DNA of 52,294 nucleotides from a bacterium (GTDB taxonomy: Bacteria > Myxococcota_A > UBA9042), in NCBI GenBank assembly GCA_030425545.1, contig JAUIAC010000007.1, positions 1 to 52,294 of the forward strand, read 5' to 3'. The translations under genes were made by a program, and so were the position numbers. Of this stretch, positions 16,893 to 27,023 are shown in pieces; position 1 is the stretch's first letter; every line of letters starts with the position of its first letter. The notes under the pieces were generated by a model. The model was not told the origin of the DNA and did not search any database. It worked only from the letters and a program-made list of their open reading frames with translations.

Positions 16893-16969
16893 GGTGGGTG
16901 TAGCTCAGTCGGTAGAGCACTGGTTTGTGGTACCAGAAGTCGCGGGTTCAAGCCCCGTCACCCACCCCA
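16893..16969 (+). tRNA. tRNA-His (anticodon GTG)
   Basis: A complete cloverleaf: acceptor GTGGGTG pairs with CACCCAC, the D-arm is TAGCTCAGTCGGTAGAGC, the anticodon stem CTGGT/ACCAG encloses loop TTGTGGT with GTG, and the T-arm contains GGTTCAAGCC. The G at 16893 is the expected extra G-1, opposite discriminator C73, which is the identity element for histidyl-tRNA synthetase. The CCA end is encoded. Confidence 0.97.
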
Positions 16970-17095
16970 CAGGTCGCGCACCGCGAGAGCTCGCCCGCCC
17001 AGTTCATTCCCAGTTTACGCCGTCTCCGCTCGATGCAGCCCCCGGGCTGCGCCTCAGGCCCCGCCCCAAGGCGCGCAGCAGAGACGACGCTTCAC

Positions 17096-17171
17096 GGCTC
17101 CCTAGCTCAATTGGTAGAGCATCGGACTCTTAATCCGCAGGTTGAAGGTTCGAGTCCTTCGGGAGTCACCA
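17096..17171 (+). tRNA. tRNA-Lys (anticodon CTT)
   Basis: Acceptor GGCTCCC pairs with GGGAGTC (one G-U pair), with D-arm TAGCTCAATTGGTAGAGC. The anticodon loop has CTT within GACTCTTAATC, and the T-arm contains GGTTCGAGTCC. CCA is encoded (17169-17171). It is the second gene of the cluster. Confidence 0.96.
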
Positions 17172-17377
17172 GTGAAGTCAACACGGCCCTCGTCGCTCGC
17201 GACGGGGGTCTTGTTGTATTCGGCTGCGTCCGCGCATCCCTCTCCCGCCCGGGCAACCTGGCGGGGCAGGGCCGGGCGCGACAGCGGTGATCGGTACGTC
17301 GCAGCGCGAGCGCGCTCTGGCGTGTCGCTCACCCTTCCGAGGCGCGCGAGCATCCGCTGCGCAGGTAGGCCGCCCAC
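17172..17377. other. Spacer between tRNA-Lys and tRNA-Leu
   Basis: About 206 bases without a supported gene. I found no clear terminator or promoter in it; it is probably transcribed as part of the tRNA precursor. Confidence 0.4.
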
Positions 17378-17459
17378 GCGAGAGTGGCGGAATTGGTAGA
17401 CGCACCAGATTTAGGTTCTGGCGCCTTCGGGTGTGGGGGTTCAAGTCCCCCCTCTCGCA
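17378..17459 (+). tRNA. tRNA-Leu (anticodon TAG)
   Basis: A class II tRNA with acceptor GCGAGAG/CTCTCGC, D-arm starting TGGCGGAATTGGTAGACGC, anticodon stem CCAGA/TCTGG with loop TTTAGGT (TAG), a short variable arm GCGCCTTCGGGTGT and T-arm GGGGGTTCAAGTCCCCC. The sequence after the discriminator A is CCG, so the CCA end is not encoded, unlike in the two upstream tRNAs. An open reading frame that runs through this gene into tig is not real coding sequence. Confidence 0.96.
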
Positions 17460-17659
17460 CCCGGCCGACCTCTCCCTCGGGAGCTCTCCCTCTCCGGTCC
17501 CGTCGCAACGTGGGGCGCCGCCGCACGTCGCTGGGTTTTCTGTCCATGGGGGGCCAACGTGCCCCCGGCCGCGGTGAGCCGCGGCTTCCCCGTCTCAGCA
17601 GACAGCGGCGCAGCCTCACAAGACGTGACAGCGCGCCCAGTCTGCCCGAGGAGTCAGCC

Positions 17660-19246
17660 ATGCAGGTTCAGGTCGAGTCGGTCAACGCTGCCCGTCGGCA
17701 GGTGAAGGTCCAGGTCCCCGCGGCCACCGTGTCGCGAAGCTGGGCGCAGGTCGTGCGGCGCATCGGCGCCCGCGTCCGCATCCCTGGCTTCCGCCCCGGC
17801 AAGGCTCCGAAGCGCCTGCTGGAGCGGCGCTACGGCGCTGCGATCCGCGAGGAGGTGCTCGAGCGCATCCTCACCAAGGCGATCCCGGACGCCCTGGACC
17901 AGGCCGGTCTGCAGCCGCTGGGCCGCCCGGAGCTGGACGACATCGGCGAGGTCCGTGACGCGACCGATCTCGACATCTCGTTCTCGTGCGACGTGCTGCC
18001 CGAGCTGACCCTCGACGGCTACATGGGCGCCACGTTCAAGGTCGACCGGGTCGAGCCCGACGACGAGGACGTGGACGCCGAGCTCGAGGCCCGCCGTCAG
18101 CGCGCTGCCGAGGTCATCGACGTCGACGAGCCGGCCGGCGCCGACGACGTGGTCCGCGTGCGCTACCACCTCCGCGCGGTCGGCACCGAGCCGAGCGAGG
18201 AGCTGGACTGGCAGGATCGCCGGGTCCCCGTGGGCGGCACGCTCAAGTGGCTCAGCGACATCGTCGAAGGCAAGAAGAAGCACGATCCCCTGGAGCTCGA
18301 GGTCACGCTGCCCGAGGGCGAGGGCGGCGACCTGGCCGGCGGCCCGGCCTTCCTGCAGGGCGGCGTCATGGGCGTGCAGCGGCGCGTCGTGCCGGAGCTC
18401 GACGACGCCCTGGCGCAGAAGCTGGAGTTCGACGACCTCGCCGCGATGCGCGAGGACGCCAAGGCCGAGTGCCAGCGCCGCGCGGACCGCCGCAACAAGG
18501 CGCTGCGCCAGCGGGCGCTGCTCAGCCACATCCTCGACGGCCACACCATCGACGCCCCGCGCACCCTGGTGGAGCACGAGATCGACGGCCGCCTGAGCCA
18601 GATGTTCGGCGGCATGAACATCCGCGACAACCCGCAGCTGGCGCGCTACTTCGACGAGCTGCGTGACGGCATGCGCGACGAGGCTACGCGCGGCGTGCAG
18701 CAGGCGCTGGTGCTGAACTACCTGTCCAAGACCCACGAGGTCGAGGTCACCGACGCCGACATCGACGCCAAGATCGAGGCCCTCGTCGTCGAGATGCCCG
18801 ACATGGCGGACCGCGTGCGCGACACCTTCAGCACCGACGAGGGCCGCGACAACCTGCGCTCGCAGATCACCGAGGAGAAGGTGCTGAACCTGATCCTGGA
18901 GCAGGGCACGGTCGAGGCCGGCGCGGTGCTGCGTCTGCGCGATCCCGATCCGAAGCCGGGCGACGACGAGGCCGAGGCTGCCGAGGCGTCGACCGACGAG
19001 GCACCGGCCGCCGAGCCGGCGGAGAAGGCGCCCGCCAAGAAGGCCGCGGCGAAGAAGGCGCCCGCCAAGAAGACGGCCGAGGCCGACACGGCCGACGAGG
19101 CCGCTCCGGCGAAGAAGGCGGCGGCCAAGAAGGCCCCTGCCAAGAAGGCGGCAGCAAAGAAGGCGCCCGCGAAGAAGGCGGCGGCGAAGAAGGCCCCCGC
19201 GAAGAAGGCCGCGAAGGCCGAGACCGACGAGGGCTCCGAGGCCTAG
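17660..19246 (+). CDS. tig: Trigger factor with histone-H1-like C-terminal tail
   Basis: The ribosome-associated chaperone and prolyl isomerase that meets nascent chains at the exit tunnel. The ribosome-binding signature GFRPGKAP is in the N-terminal domain. The central PPIase region is divergent, and the C-terminal arms (RALLSHILDGHTID, VQQALVLNYLSKTHEVEVTDADIDAKI) are recognisable. After about residue 431 the protein continues for nearly 100 residues as an acidic stretch and then repeated KKAPAKKAAA units. This tail is not part of the normal family (about 430-450 residues). The ATG at 17660 has CGAGGAG nine bases upstream and starts the conserved MQVQVES; the frame extending over tRNA-Leu is rejected. 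clpP, clpX and lon follow. Confidence 0.95.
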   Translation: MQVQVESVNAARRQVKVQVPAATVSRSWAQVVRRIGARVRIPGFRPGKAPKRLLERRYGAAIREEVLERILTKAIPDALDQAGLQPLGRPELDDIGEVRDATDLDISFSCDVLPELTLDGYMGATFKVDRVEPDDEDVDAELEARRQRAAEVIDVDEPAGADDVVRVRYHLRAVGTEPSEELDWQDRRVPVGGTLKWLSDIVEGKKKHDPLELEVTLPEGEGGDLAGGPAFLQGGVMGVQRRVVPELDDALAQKLEFDDLAAMREDAKAECQRRADRRNKALRQRALLSHILDGHTIDAPRTLVEHEIDGRLSQMFGGMNIRDNPQLARYFDELRDGMRDEATRGVQQALVLNYLSKTHEVEVTDADIDAKIEALVVEMPDMADRVRDTFSTDEGRDNLRSQITEEKVLNLILEQGTVEAGAVLRLRDPDPKPGDDEAEAAEASTDEAPAAEPAEKAPAKKAAAKKAPAKKTAEADTADEAAPAKKAAAKKAPAKKAAAKKAPAKKAAAKKAPAKKAAKAETDEGSEA

Positions 19247-19277
19247 CGCGGAATGGGCGGCGGACCGCGCGGGTTTT
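19246..19277 (+). terminator. Possible terminator after tig
   Basis: GCGCGG at the tig stop pairs with CCGCGC at 19265-19270, which is followed by GGGTTTTCG. The stem is only six bases and the loop is long, so this is a weak candidate that may allow read-through into clpP. Confidence 0.3.
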
Positions 19278-19355
19278 CGTCGGCGCGGGCCACCGCCCCG
19301 GGCGATCGGCGCAGGCTGGGTTGACCACCGCGCGCCGCGGCCTTTGCTGACCCAT

Positions 19356-19369
19356 CCCCGACGTCGGGG
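19356..19369. promoter_or_regulatory. 14-base perfect palindrome upstream of clpP
   Basis: CCCCGACGTCGGGG lies 62 bases before the clpP start codon. It could be an operator or part of a hairpin; no regulator is known from the sequence. Confidence 0.3.
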
Positions 19370-19431
19370 CGATTTCGGCTACGCCTGGGTGCGCGACGCG
19401 CGTCGCCACGGCGACATCAAGTGAGGCGACC

Positions 19432-20022
19432 ATGTCCTGGGTGATCCCAACCGTCATCGAGACCACGCCGCGCGGAGAGCGCGAGTGGGGCATCTACTCG
19501 CGGCTGCTGCGCGACCGCATCATCTTCCTGGGTTCGGAGGTCACCGACGCGCTGGCCAACTCGATCATCGCCCAGCTGCTGGTGCTCGAGAGCGAGGATC
19601 CGAAGAAGGAGATCTCGCTCTACATCAACAGCCCGGGCGGCTCGGTCACCGCTGGCCTCGCGATCTACGACACCATGCAGCACATCAAGGCGCCGGTCTC
19701 GACCATCTGCATCGGCCAGGCGGCGTCCATGGGCGCGCTGCTGCTGACCGCTGGCGAGAAGGGGCGTCGCTTCATGCTGCCCCACTCGCGGGCGATGCTG
19801 CACCAGCCCCTCGGCGGCTTCAGCGGGCAGGCCTCGGACATCGACATCCAGGCGCGCGAGATGCTCTACATCAAGGGGCTGCTCAACGACATCGTCGCCA
19901 AGCACACCGGCCGCAAGCTCGACGAGGTCAAGAAGGACACCGACCGCGACTACTACCTCAGCGCGGACGAGGCCAAGGCCTACGGGCTCATCGACGAGGT
20001 CGTCCGCCGGGACGAGGTCTAG
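19432..20022 (+). CDS. clpP: ATP-dependent Clp protease proteolytic subunit ClpP
   Basis: A 196-residue serine peptidase that forms the tetradecameric chamber fed by ClpX. The catalytic triad is intact: Ser99 in [11 protein letters not shown], His124 in AMLHQPLGG and Asp173 in TDRDYYLS. The family motif YINSPGG is present at 64-70. The start ATG follows GTGAGG with normal spacing, and the protein begins close to the mature N-terminus, without a long propeptide. It lies between tig and clpX on the same strand. Confidence 0.97.
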   Translation: MSWVIPTVIETTPRGEREWGIYSRLLRDRIIFLGSEVTDALANSIIAQLLVLESEDPKKEISLYINSPGGSVTAGLAIYDTMQHIKAPVSTICIGQAASMGALLLTAGEKGRRFMLPHSRAMLHQPLGGFSGQASDIDIQAREMLYIKGLLNDIVAKHTGRKLDEVKKDTDRDYYLSADEAKAYGLIDEVVRRDEV

Positions 20023-20374
20023 CCCCATCGGCAGCTGCGTGGGCATCGGTCCCGCCGGCGTCCGCGCAGGTGTCCTCGAGCGCCGCGCCACCCCGATCGC
20101 TCCGCGCGGTCTGATCGTGTGGCGGCCTTCGTGACACGGACTCCAAGGGGCCGCGAATGGCGCGGAGCTCCCGCGAACCGCGCCTCAACCGGAGCGCTGC
20201 TCCCGTGTGGGCCAGGGCTGAAAAGAGACGTTGATTTTGACGGCAGACTGAGCCGATTCCTACTATGGTGCGTCTGTAGAGGGTAGCTTGGCCGACCCAG
20301 GCCGCCCGCCCAGACAGCCTGTCCAGACAGGACGTCAGCGCCGGAGCGCACCCGCACCGGCACCGTGGAGAACG
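20023..20374. other. Intergenic region clpP-clpX
   Basis: These 352 bases hold a likely clpX promoter (20237-20266) and about 100 bases of leader. I see no open reading frame or RNA gene I can support in it. Confidence 0.5.
20237..20266 (+). promoter_or_regulatory. Likely clpX promoter
   Basis: TTGACG (20237-20242) and TACTAT (20261-20266) are separated by 18 bases, within an A/T-rich patch (TGAAAAGAG, TTGATTTTGA) unusual for this region. It implies that clpX can be transcribed independently of clpP. Confidence 0.6.
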
Positions 20375-21628
20375 ATGAGCGACCGCCGCCGCGACACAAC
20401 CAACCTCTGCTGCTCCTTCTGTGGAAAGAGCCAGAAAGAGGTCAAGAAGCTCATCGCAGGACCCTCGGTCTACATCTGCGACGAGTGCATCTCCCTGTGC
20501 AACGACATCATCGCTGAGGAGGTGGAGCGCGACGACAAGAGCCCCGCCCTGCAGGCGGTGCCCAAGCCCAAGGAGCTGCGCGGCATCCTCGACGAGTACG
20601 TCGTCGGCCAGGAGCGGGCGAAGAAGGTGCTCTCGGTCGCGGTCTACAACCACTACAAGCGCATCGACTACCGGGGCGGCAAGCGCACGGACGTCGAGCT
20701 GGCCAAGAGCAACGTGCTGCTCGTGGGCCCCACGGGCTCGGGCAAGACCCTCCTGGCGCAGACCCTGGCCCGCGTGCTCAAGGTGCCCTTCACCATCGTC
20801 GACGCGACCACCCTCACCGAGGCTGGCTACGTCGGCGAGGACGTGGAGAACATCATCGTCCGGCTGCTCGAGGCCGCGGATCATGACGTCGACGCGGCCA
20901 TGCGCGGCATCGTCTACATCGACGAGGTCGACAAGATCACGCGCAAGTCGGAGAACCCGTCGATCACCCGCGACGTCTCGGGCGAGGGCGTGCAGCAGGC
21001 GCTGCTGAAGCTGCTCGAGGGCACCGTCGCCAACGTGCCGCCGAAGGGTGGGCGTAAGCACCCGCAGCAGGAGTTCATCCAGGTCGACACGACCAACATC
21101 CTCTTCATCTGCGGTGGCGCCTTCTCGGGGCTCGACAAGATCATCGAGCGCCGCATTGGCAACAAGATCATCGGCTTCGGCAAGACCTCCGAGGAGGTCG
21201 ACACGAAGGACATCGGCGAGCTGTTGGCGTCGCTGGCGCCCGAGGACCTGCTCAAGTTCGGCCTCATCCCCGAGTTCATCGGCCGCCTGCCGGTGATCGC
21301 GACGCTCTCCGAGCTCGACGAGGAGGCCCTGGTGAGCATCTTGGTCGACCCCAAGAACTCGCTGACGCGGCAGTACGCGCGGCTCTTCGAGCTCGACGGA
21401 ATCAAGCTCACCTTCACCACGGAGGCCTTGCGCGCTGCGGCCCGCAAGGCCATCGAGCTGAAGACGGGCGCTCGCGGCCTCCGCGCGATCATGGAGGAGT
21501 CCATGCTCGAGGTGATGTACGAGGTGCCCGGCACGGACAACGTCGACGAGGTCGTGATCAACGAGGAGACCGTGAACAACGGCGCCTACCCGCTGGTCGG
21601 CCTCAAGGCCGAGGCCGCCGCCAGTTAG
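20375..21628 (+). CDS. clpX: ATP-dependent Clp protease ATP-binding subunit ClpX
   Basis: The AAA+ unfoldase that recognises tagged substrates and feeds ClpP. The N-terminal four-cysteine zinc domain is present (CSFCGKS with CDECISLC). Walker A is GPTGSGKT, Walker B is [10 protein letters not shown], and the pore loop GYVGED and ClpP-binding IGF loop (IIGFGK) are visible. Sensor 2 is in KTGARGLR. The 417-residue length is typical. I use the ATG at 20375 with GGAG upstream; an upstream in-frame extension adds only low-complexity sequence. Confidence 0.97.
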   Translation: MSDRRRDTTNLCCSFCGKSQKEVKKLIAGPSVYICDECISLCNDIIAEEVERDDKSPALQAVPKPKELRGILDEYVVGQERAKKVLSVAVYNHYKRIDYRGGKRTDVELAKSNVLLVGPTGSGKTLLAQTLARVLKVPFTIVDATTLTEAGYVGEDVENIIVRLLEAADHDVDAAMRGIVYIDEVDKITRKSENPSITRDVSGEGVQQALLKLLEGTVANVPPKGGRKHPQQEFIQVDTTNILFICGGAFSGLDKIIERRIGNKIIGFGKTSEEVDTKDIGELLASLAPEDLLKFGLIPEFIGRLPVIATLSELDEEALVSILVDPKNSLTRQYARLFELDGIKLTFTTEALRAAARKAIELKTGARGLRAIMEESMLEVMYEVPGTDNVDEVVINEETVNNGAYPLVGLKAEAAAS

Positions 21629-21645
21629 GCGCGCGTGAGGCCCGG

Positions 21646-21712
21646 CGCGCGCCAGGCCGCCGCGTGCCAGGCCTGCGCGTGCCAGACCGCCGCGTGCCAG
21701 GCCTGCGGCCAG
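21646..21712. repeat. 15-bp tandem repeat, four copies plus partial
   Basis: Units start at 21646, 21661, 21676 and 21691, with core CGCGTGCCAGGCCTG and a partial copy after 21706. Copies 2 and 4 are identical, while 1 and 3 end in CCGC, giving a 30-base higher order. It lies between the clpX stop and its terminator. Confidence 0.85.
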
Positions 21713-21736
21713 ACCTCTCCCACAGCACCGATCCTC

Positions 21737-21778
21737 ACGACGCGCGGCGCCCCGCAAGGCCCGCGCGTCGTCACTTTT
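21737..21778 (+). terminator. Intrinsic terminator after clpX
   Basis: An 11-bp perfect stem (ACGACGCGCGG at 21737-21747 with CCGCGCGTCGT at 21761-21771) is followed closely by CACTTTTGC. It separates clpX from lon. Confidence 0.6.
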
Positions 21779-21900
21779 GCAGCTCGTGTCGGCGCCCGGT
21801 CGTCACGGGTCCCTTGCGGCCAATCCCTGGCGTGCTTGCGTGGGGACTGTAAGGTGAGCGGCCGCGAGGGCCACCGCCTCTTCGGCCCCCAGGAGACCGC

Positions 21901-24303
<2,403 letters not shown>

Positions 24304-24351
24304 GCCGCGCCGGTTCTCAGGTCCTCGCTGCGTCGCGCGGCGGGCCTCAGC

Positions 24352-25344
24352 TCAGACCTGCGCAGTGACGTAGCTCCACGCGATGCGCGCGGCGAGCCGG
24401 CTGGTCGCGCCGCCCAGGTCGAAGCGCGGGTTGAGCCCGTACAGGCTCATCTGGCTCGGGGTCGGCAGCGCCGCCAGGGCCTCCGCGCCGCGCAGCACCG
24501 CCAGCGAAGGCACGCCCGTGGCGTTGGGCTTGCTCACGCCCGGGGCCTCGGTCTGCGCCAGGGCCGAGAGGTCGACCGAGAGCGCCACGGCGGAGCAGCG
24601 GTTGCCGAGCGCGCAGAGGTGGTCGAGCAGCGACGTCGTCGCCGAGCGGCCCTCGCCCACGTCGGGCCACCAGGTCGTGGTGACCCCCTGGCTGCGCACG
24701 AAGGCCAGGTGAGGCGCCGCCGTCGCGCAGCGCTGCAGGCCCCAGAGCACGGTGTCCTCGCCCGAGAGCAGCGTCGCGGGCTGCAGCAGGAGCCTGCGCA
24801 GCGCGGTGCCCGCGTGCGGTTCGCCCTCGTGCGCGAACACATCTGGCTCGGCGTCGATGTTGAGCAGCCCGACACGGGCCTCTGCGCTCCCCCGCCGCAG
24901 CCAGCGGGCCAGGCCCAAGATCTCGCCGTAGAGCGCGTCCTGACCGCCACCGACCACCAACAGACGCGCCCTGGGGAAGCGCTCCCGCAGCACGGCGACC
25001 ACCTCTGAGAGGCGCGCGTGGGTCTCGTCGGTGCGCTCGGCGCTGACCAGGTCCCCCGCGTCGAGCACCGAGCCCGCTGTCCACCCGGCGGGCGCGTGGA
25101 GCCGCCAGAAGTAGTCGCGGAAGCGCTGGGGACCGTCGACAGCGCCCAGGCGCCCCCCGCGGAGCGCCTCGCCACGATCCGCGGCGACACCGAGGAGCAC
25201 GGCCTGCACCTTGTCGGCGTCCGGCTCCCCGTCGAGCGGCACCATCAACGCGCCCATGCGCGGATCGTCTCGCCCGCGCGCCGCAGGTCGCCGCGTGGTG
25301 TCCTGGCGGACATAGCGCAGGGTGTCCTCTCTCTTGTTGCTCAC
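24352..25344 (-). CDS. Arginase-fold (ureohydrolase-like) protein with altered metal site
   Basis: The 330-residue protein follows the ureohydrolase layout, but the metal-binding motifs are altered. GGxHD appears as GGGQD (132-136), DAHxD as DAEPD (164-168) and SxDxD as SVDLS (256-260). Three of the six usual Mn ligands are therefore replaced (His to Gln135, His to Glu166, Asp to Ser260). It may still bind a metal in a different way, or be non-catalytic. Formimidoylglutamase-like and other divergent arginase-family proteins with GGxQD are known, so this is not necessarily a broken gene. The start is GTG with GGAGG upstream. It lies 45 bases after the TPR lipoprotein gene on the same strand and converges on lon. 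Confidence 0.7.
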   Translation of the reverse strand: MSNKREDTLRYVRQDTTRRPAARGRDDPRMGALMVPLDGEPDADKVQAVLLGVAADRGEALRGGRLGAVDGPQRFRDYFWRLHAPAGWTAGSVLDAGDLVSAERTDETHARLSEVVAVLRERFPRARLLVVGGGQDALYGEILGLARWLRRGSAEARVGLLNIDAEPDVFAHEGEPHAGTALRRLLLQPATLLSGEDTVLWGLQRCATAAPHLAFVRSQGVTTTWWPDVGEGRSATTSLLDHLCALGNRCSAVALSVDLSALAQTEAPGVSKPNATGVPSLAVLRGAEALAALPTPSQMSLYGLNPRFDLGGATSRLAARIAWSYVTAQV

Positions 25345-25389
25345 GCTGCCTCCGTGGGCCGTCCGCGCTCGGGCTGACCCGCTGTCCCC

Positions 25390-26679
25390 TCAGGTGCCGC
25401 TGCCGATCTTGGGCCGACGCGCCGGGTCTCGCTGCAGGCCGCGCCGTCGCCGCTTCGTCCGGCGCCTGGCCTTCTTGCCGCTCTTCTTGGCGGCCGCTTC
25501 CTCCGCTGCCTCGTCGGCCTTGGCCTTGCGCGCCGCCTCCTCGCGCAGCAGCCGCTTCATGCGGTCGAGCTGCGTGCGCGAGCGCTCCACCCACGCGCCC
25601 CCGGCCCCGATGCGCTTGGCCAGCTCGATGTTCTTCTCGAACACCCGCACAGCCCGCCGCGCCAGCTTGCTGGTGTGTTTCAGCAGCTCCTCGCGGTAGG
25701 TCTGCACCGTCAGCGCGTCCAGCCCCTTGGGCACCTCGGCCTTGTAGATGTCGTCGATCAGCCGCGCGTAGAGGTTGCCGATGTGGAAGCCCGCGGCCAG
25801 CGACCACCGCTTGTGGTGCAGGCGCACCGCGCGAAAATAGTGGGACTGCGCCTTCAAGAAGAGGTTGGCCTTGTCTTCGAGATCGCGCTCCATGCGCGCC
25901 ACGGGCAGCTTGAACGTGATGCTCTCGAAGAGACCGCGGAAGATCTCGCCCCGCTCGAAGTAGGCGCGCACCACCCAGTCGCTGGTCGCCACCGGGCGGA
26001 GATCGCGGAAGCGGTCGTAGATCCGCTGCGTCCGGCGAAAGGCGCGGTTGGCCGCGTGCACGTCGCCGACCCGCTTGAGCAGCAAGCCCTGCCGCGCTGA
26101 GGCCTCGAGCCGGTCGAGCACCCCGAGCTCCCCGCCGATGAGCTGGATCACCCGAGCGTCGTCGAGCATGGCGCCGTAGATCGCGGCCGCGCGCCGCACC
26201 TGCCCCTGGGCGAGCGTGGCGCTGGCCAGCAGAAACACCGCGTCCCGCGCGTCGCGGCTGCCGGCGCCGCCCCGGATCGCCTCGCGGAAGCGGGCGGCGG
26301 CCTGCTTCGGCCGCTTCAGCTTCATGTAAGCCAGGCCGGCGTTGAAGTAGACCGGGCCCAGGCCCTCGCGGTCCGGGTACTCGTCGACGATGATGTCGTA
26401 GAGCTCGGCGGCGGCGACCCAGTCCTTGGCCTCGAAGGCCTGCGACGCCTCCTCGACCAGGGTGCCGAAGTCGCGCACGTAGACGCGTTTCCCCGACGGG
26501 GTGGTGCGGACCTTGATGGTCACCGGCGCCAGCGCGATCGGCGCCTTGGGTTGCGCTGCGCCGCACGCGCTCAGAGCGCCCAACACCAGGAGCAGCGGCG
26601 CCCACGCAGCCCGGGGTCGGCGACGGCAGCGCGCGGGGCGTGCAGGGCGTGGAACGCGGAGGTGGGGGCCGGCGAGCAT
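25390..26679 (-). CDS. TPR-repeat lipoprotein
   Basis: From the ATG at 26679, an Arg-rich n-region and hydrophobic segment (APLLLVLGALSAC) end in a lipobox, so the protein is probably lipid-anchored in the envelope. The rest is helical with TPR-like units (AFEAKDWVAAAELYDIIVDEYPD, VYFNAGLAYMKLKRPKQAAARFREA). A strongly basic Lys/Arg tail ends the 429-residue product. The open frame extends to 26865, but the region before the signal peptide has no family character. The role is unknown; TPR lipoproteins commonly scaffold envelope complexes. The arginase-like gene follows. Confidence 0.75.
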   Translation of the reverse strand: MLAGPHLRVPRPARPARCRRRPRAAWAPLLLVLGALSACGAAQPKAPIALAPVTIKVRTTPSGKRVYVRDFGTLVEEASQAFEAKDWVAAAELYDIIVDEYPDREGLGPVYFNAGLAYMKLKRPKQAAARFREAIRGGAGSRDARDAVFLLASATLAQGQVRRAAAIYGAMLDDARVIQLIGGELGVLDRLEASARQGLLLKRVGDVHAANRAFRRTQRIYDRFRDLRPVATSDWVVRAYFERGEIFRGLFESITFKLPVARMERDLEDKANLFLKAQSHYFRAVRLHHKRWSLAAGFHIGNLYARLIDDIYKAEVPKGLDALTVQTYREELLKHTSKLARRAVRVFEKNIELAKRIGAGGAWVERSRTQLDRMKRLLREEAARKAKADEAAEEAAAKKSGKKARRRTKRRRRGLQRDPARRPKIGSGT

Positions 26680-26794
26680 GGCCTGATTCAATCCGCTCCC
26701 CAGAGGTGGGTCAACCGCGGACCGAGCCGCGCCGAGGGCGGACGCGTCGGCGACAGGGCCGCCGCTCCGACGCGGGGCCGGTGGCGCGGGCCAA

Positions 26795-26850
26795 AATTGC
26801 CAAGCCCCCCGCGCCGAGTGTGTTGCCACGTCTCGGCGCGGGGGGCTTGG
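26795..26850 (-). terminator. Strong intrinsic terminator (19-bp perfect stem)
   Basis: On the minus strand the arms at 26850-26832 and 26818-26800 pair perfectly over 19 bases around a 13-base loop and are followed by CAATTTTGG. It ends transcription coming from hisS, or from the promoter-like site at 26929-26955. It also lies between that promoter and the lipoprotein gene. Confidence 0.8.
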
Positions 26851-26922
26851 TGTGATCCCCCGCACCTGTCTCTTTCACAGGCGATGCCAACCGGCGCACC
26901 CTCGCCGAACATTGTCGCGATG
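26795..26922 (-). ncRNA. Candidate small RNA or attenuator leader
   Basis: A promoter-like TCGACA-N15-TACAAT on the minus strand (26955-26929) would start a transcript near 26922 that ends at the strong terminator, about 125 bases long. Inside it two small hairpins can be drawn (CCTGT-GAAAGAG-ACAGG and GGTG...CACC). I do not recognise a known RNA family. It could equally be only the hisS 3' untranslated region. Confidence 0.3.
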
Positions 26923-27023
26923 TGGCGGATTGTAATCGTGTTTCTCAGGTGTCGAGCGCGGCAGGCTCGGCTCGGTCGCGCGGCGGTCTGACGAATCTTG
27001 GCGCCGCGGACTGACGCATCTTG

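Larger units (their letters stand above)
26680..27023. other. Intergenic region between TPR lipoprotein gene and hisS
   Basis: These 344 bases contain a strong hairpin/terminator (26800-26850) and, further upstream on the minus strand, a good promoter-like pair (26929-26955). Together they could delimit a small RNA or an attenuated leader of the lipoprotein gene. No coding region is convincing. Confidence 0.5.

Noticed and set aside
17384..17659. Upstream in-frame extension of trigger factor through tRNA-Leu
   Set aside because: It would translate a tRNA gene. The ATG at 17660 has a strong SD and begins the conserved protein.
26795..26934. 6S RNA, SRP RNA or known riboswitch near hisS
   Set aside because: None of the conserved cores I know (SRP GGAAG loops, TPP, cobalamin or c-di-GMP motifs) is present. 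It is kept only as an unclassified candidate.
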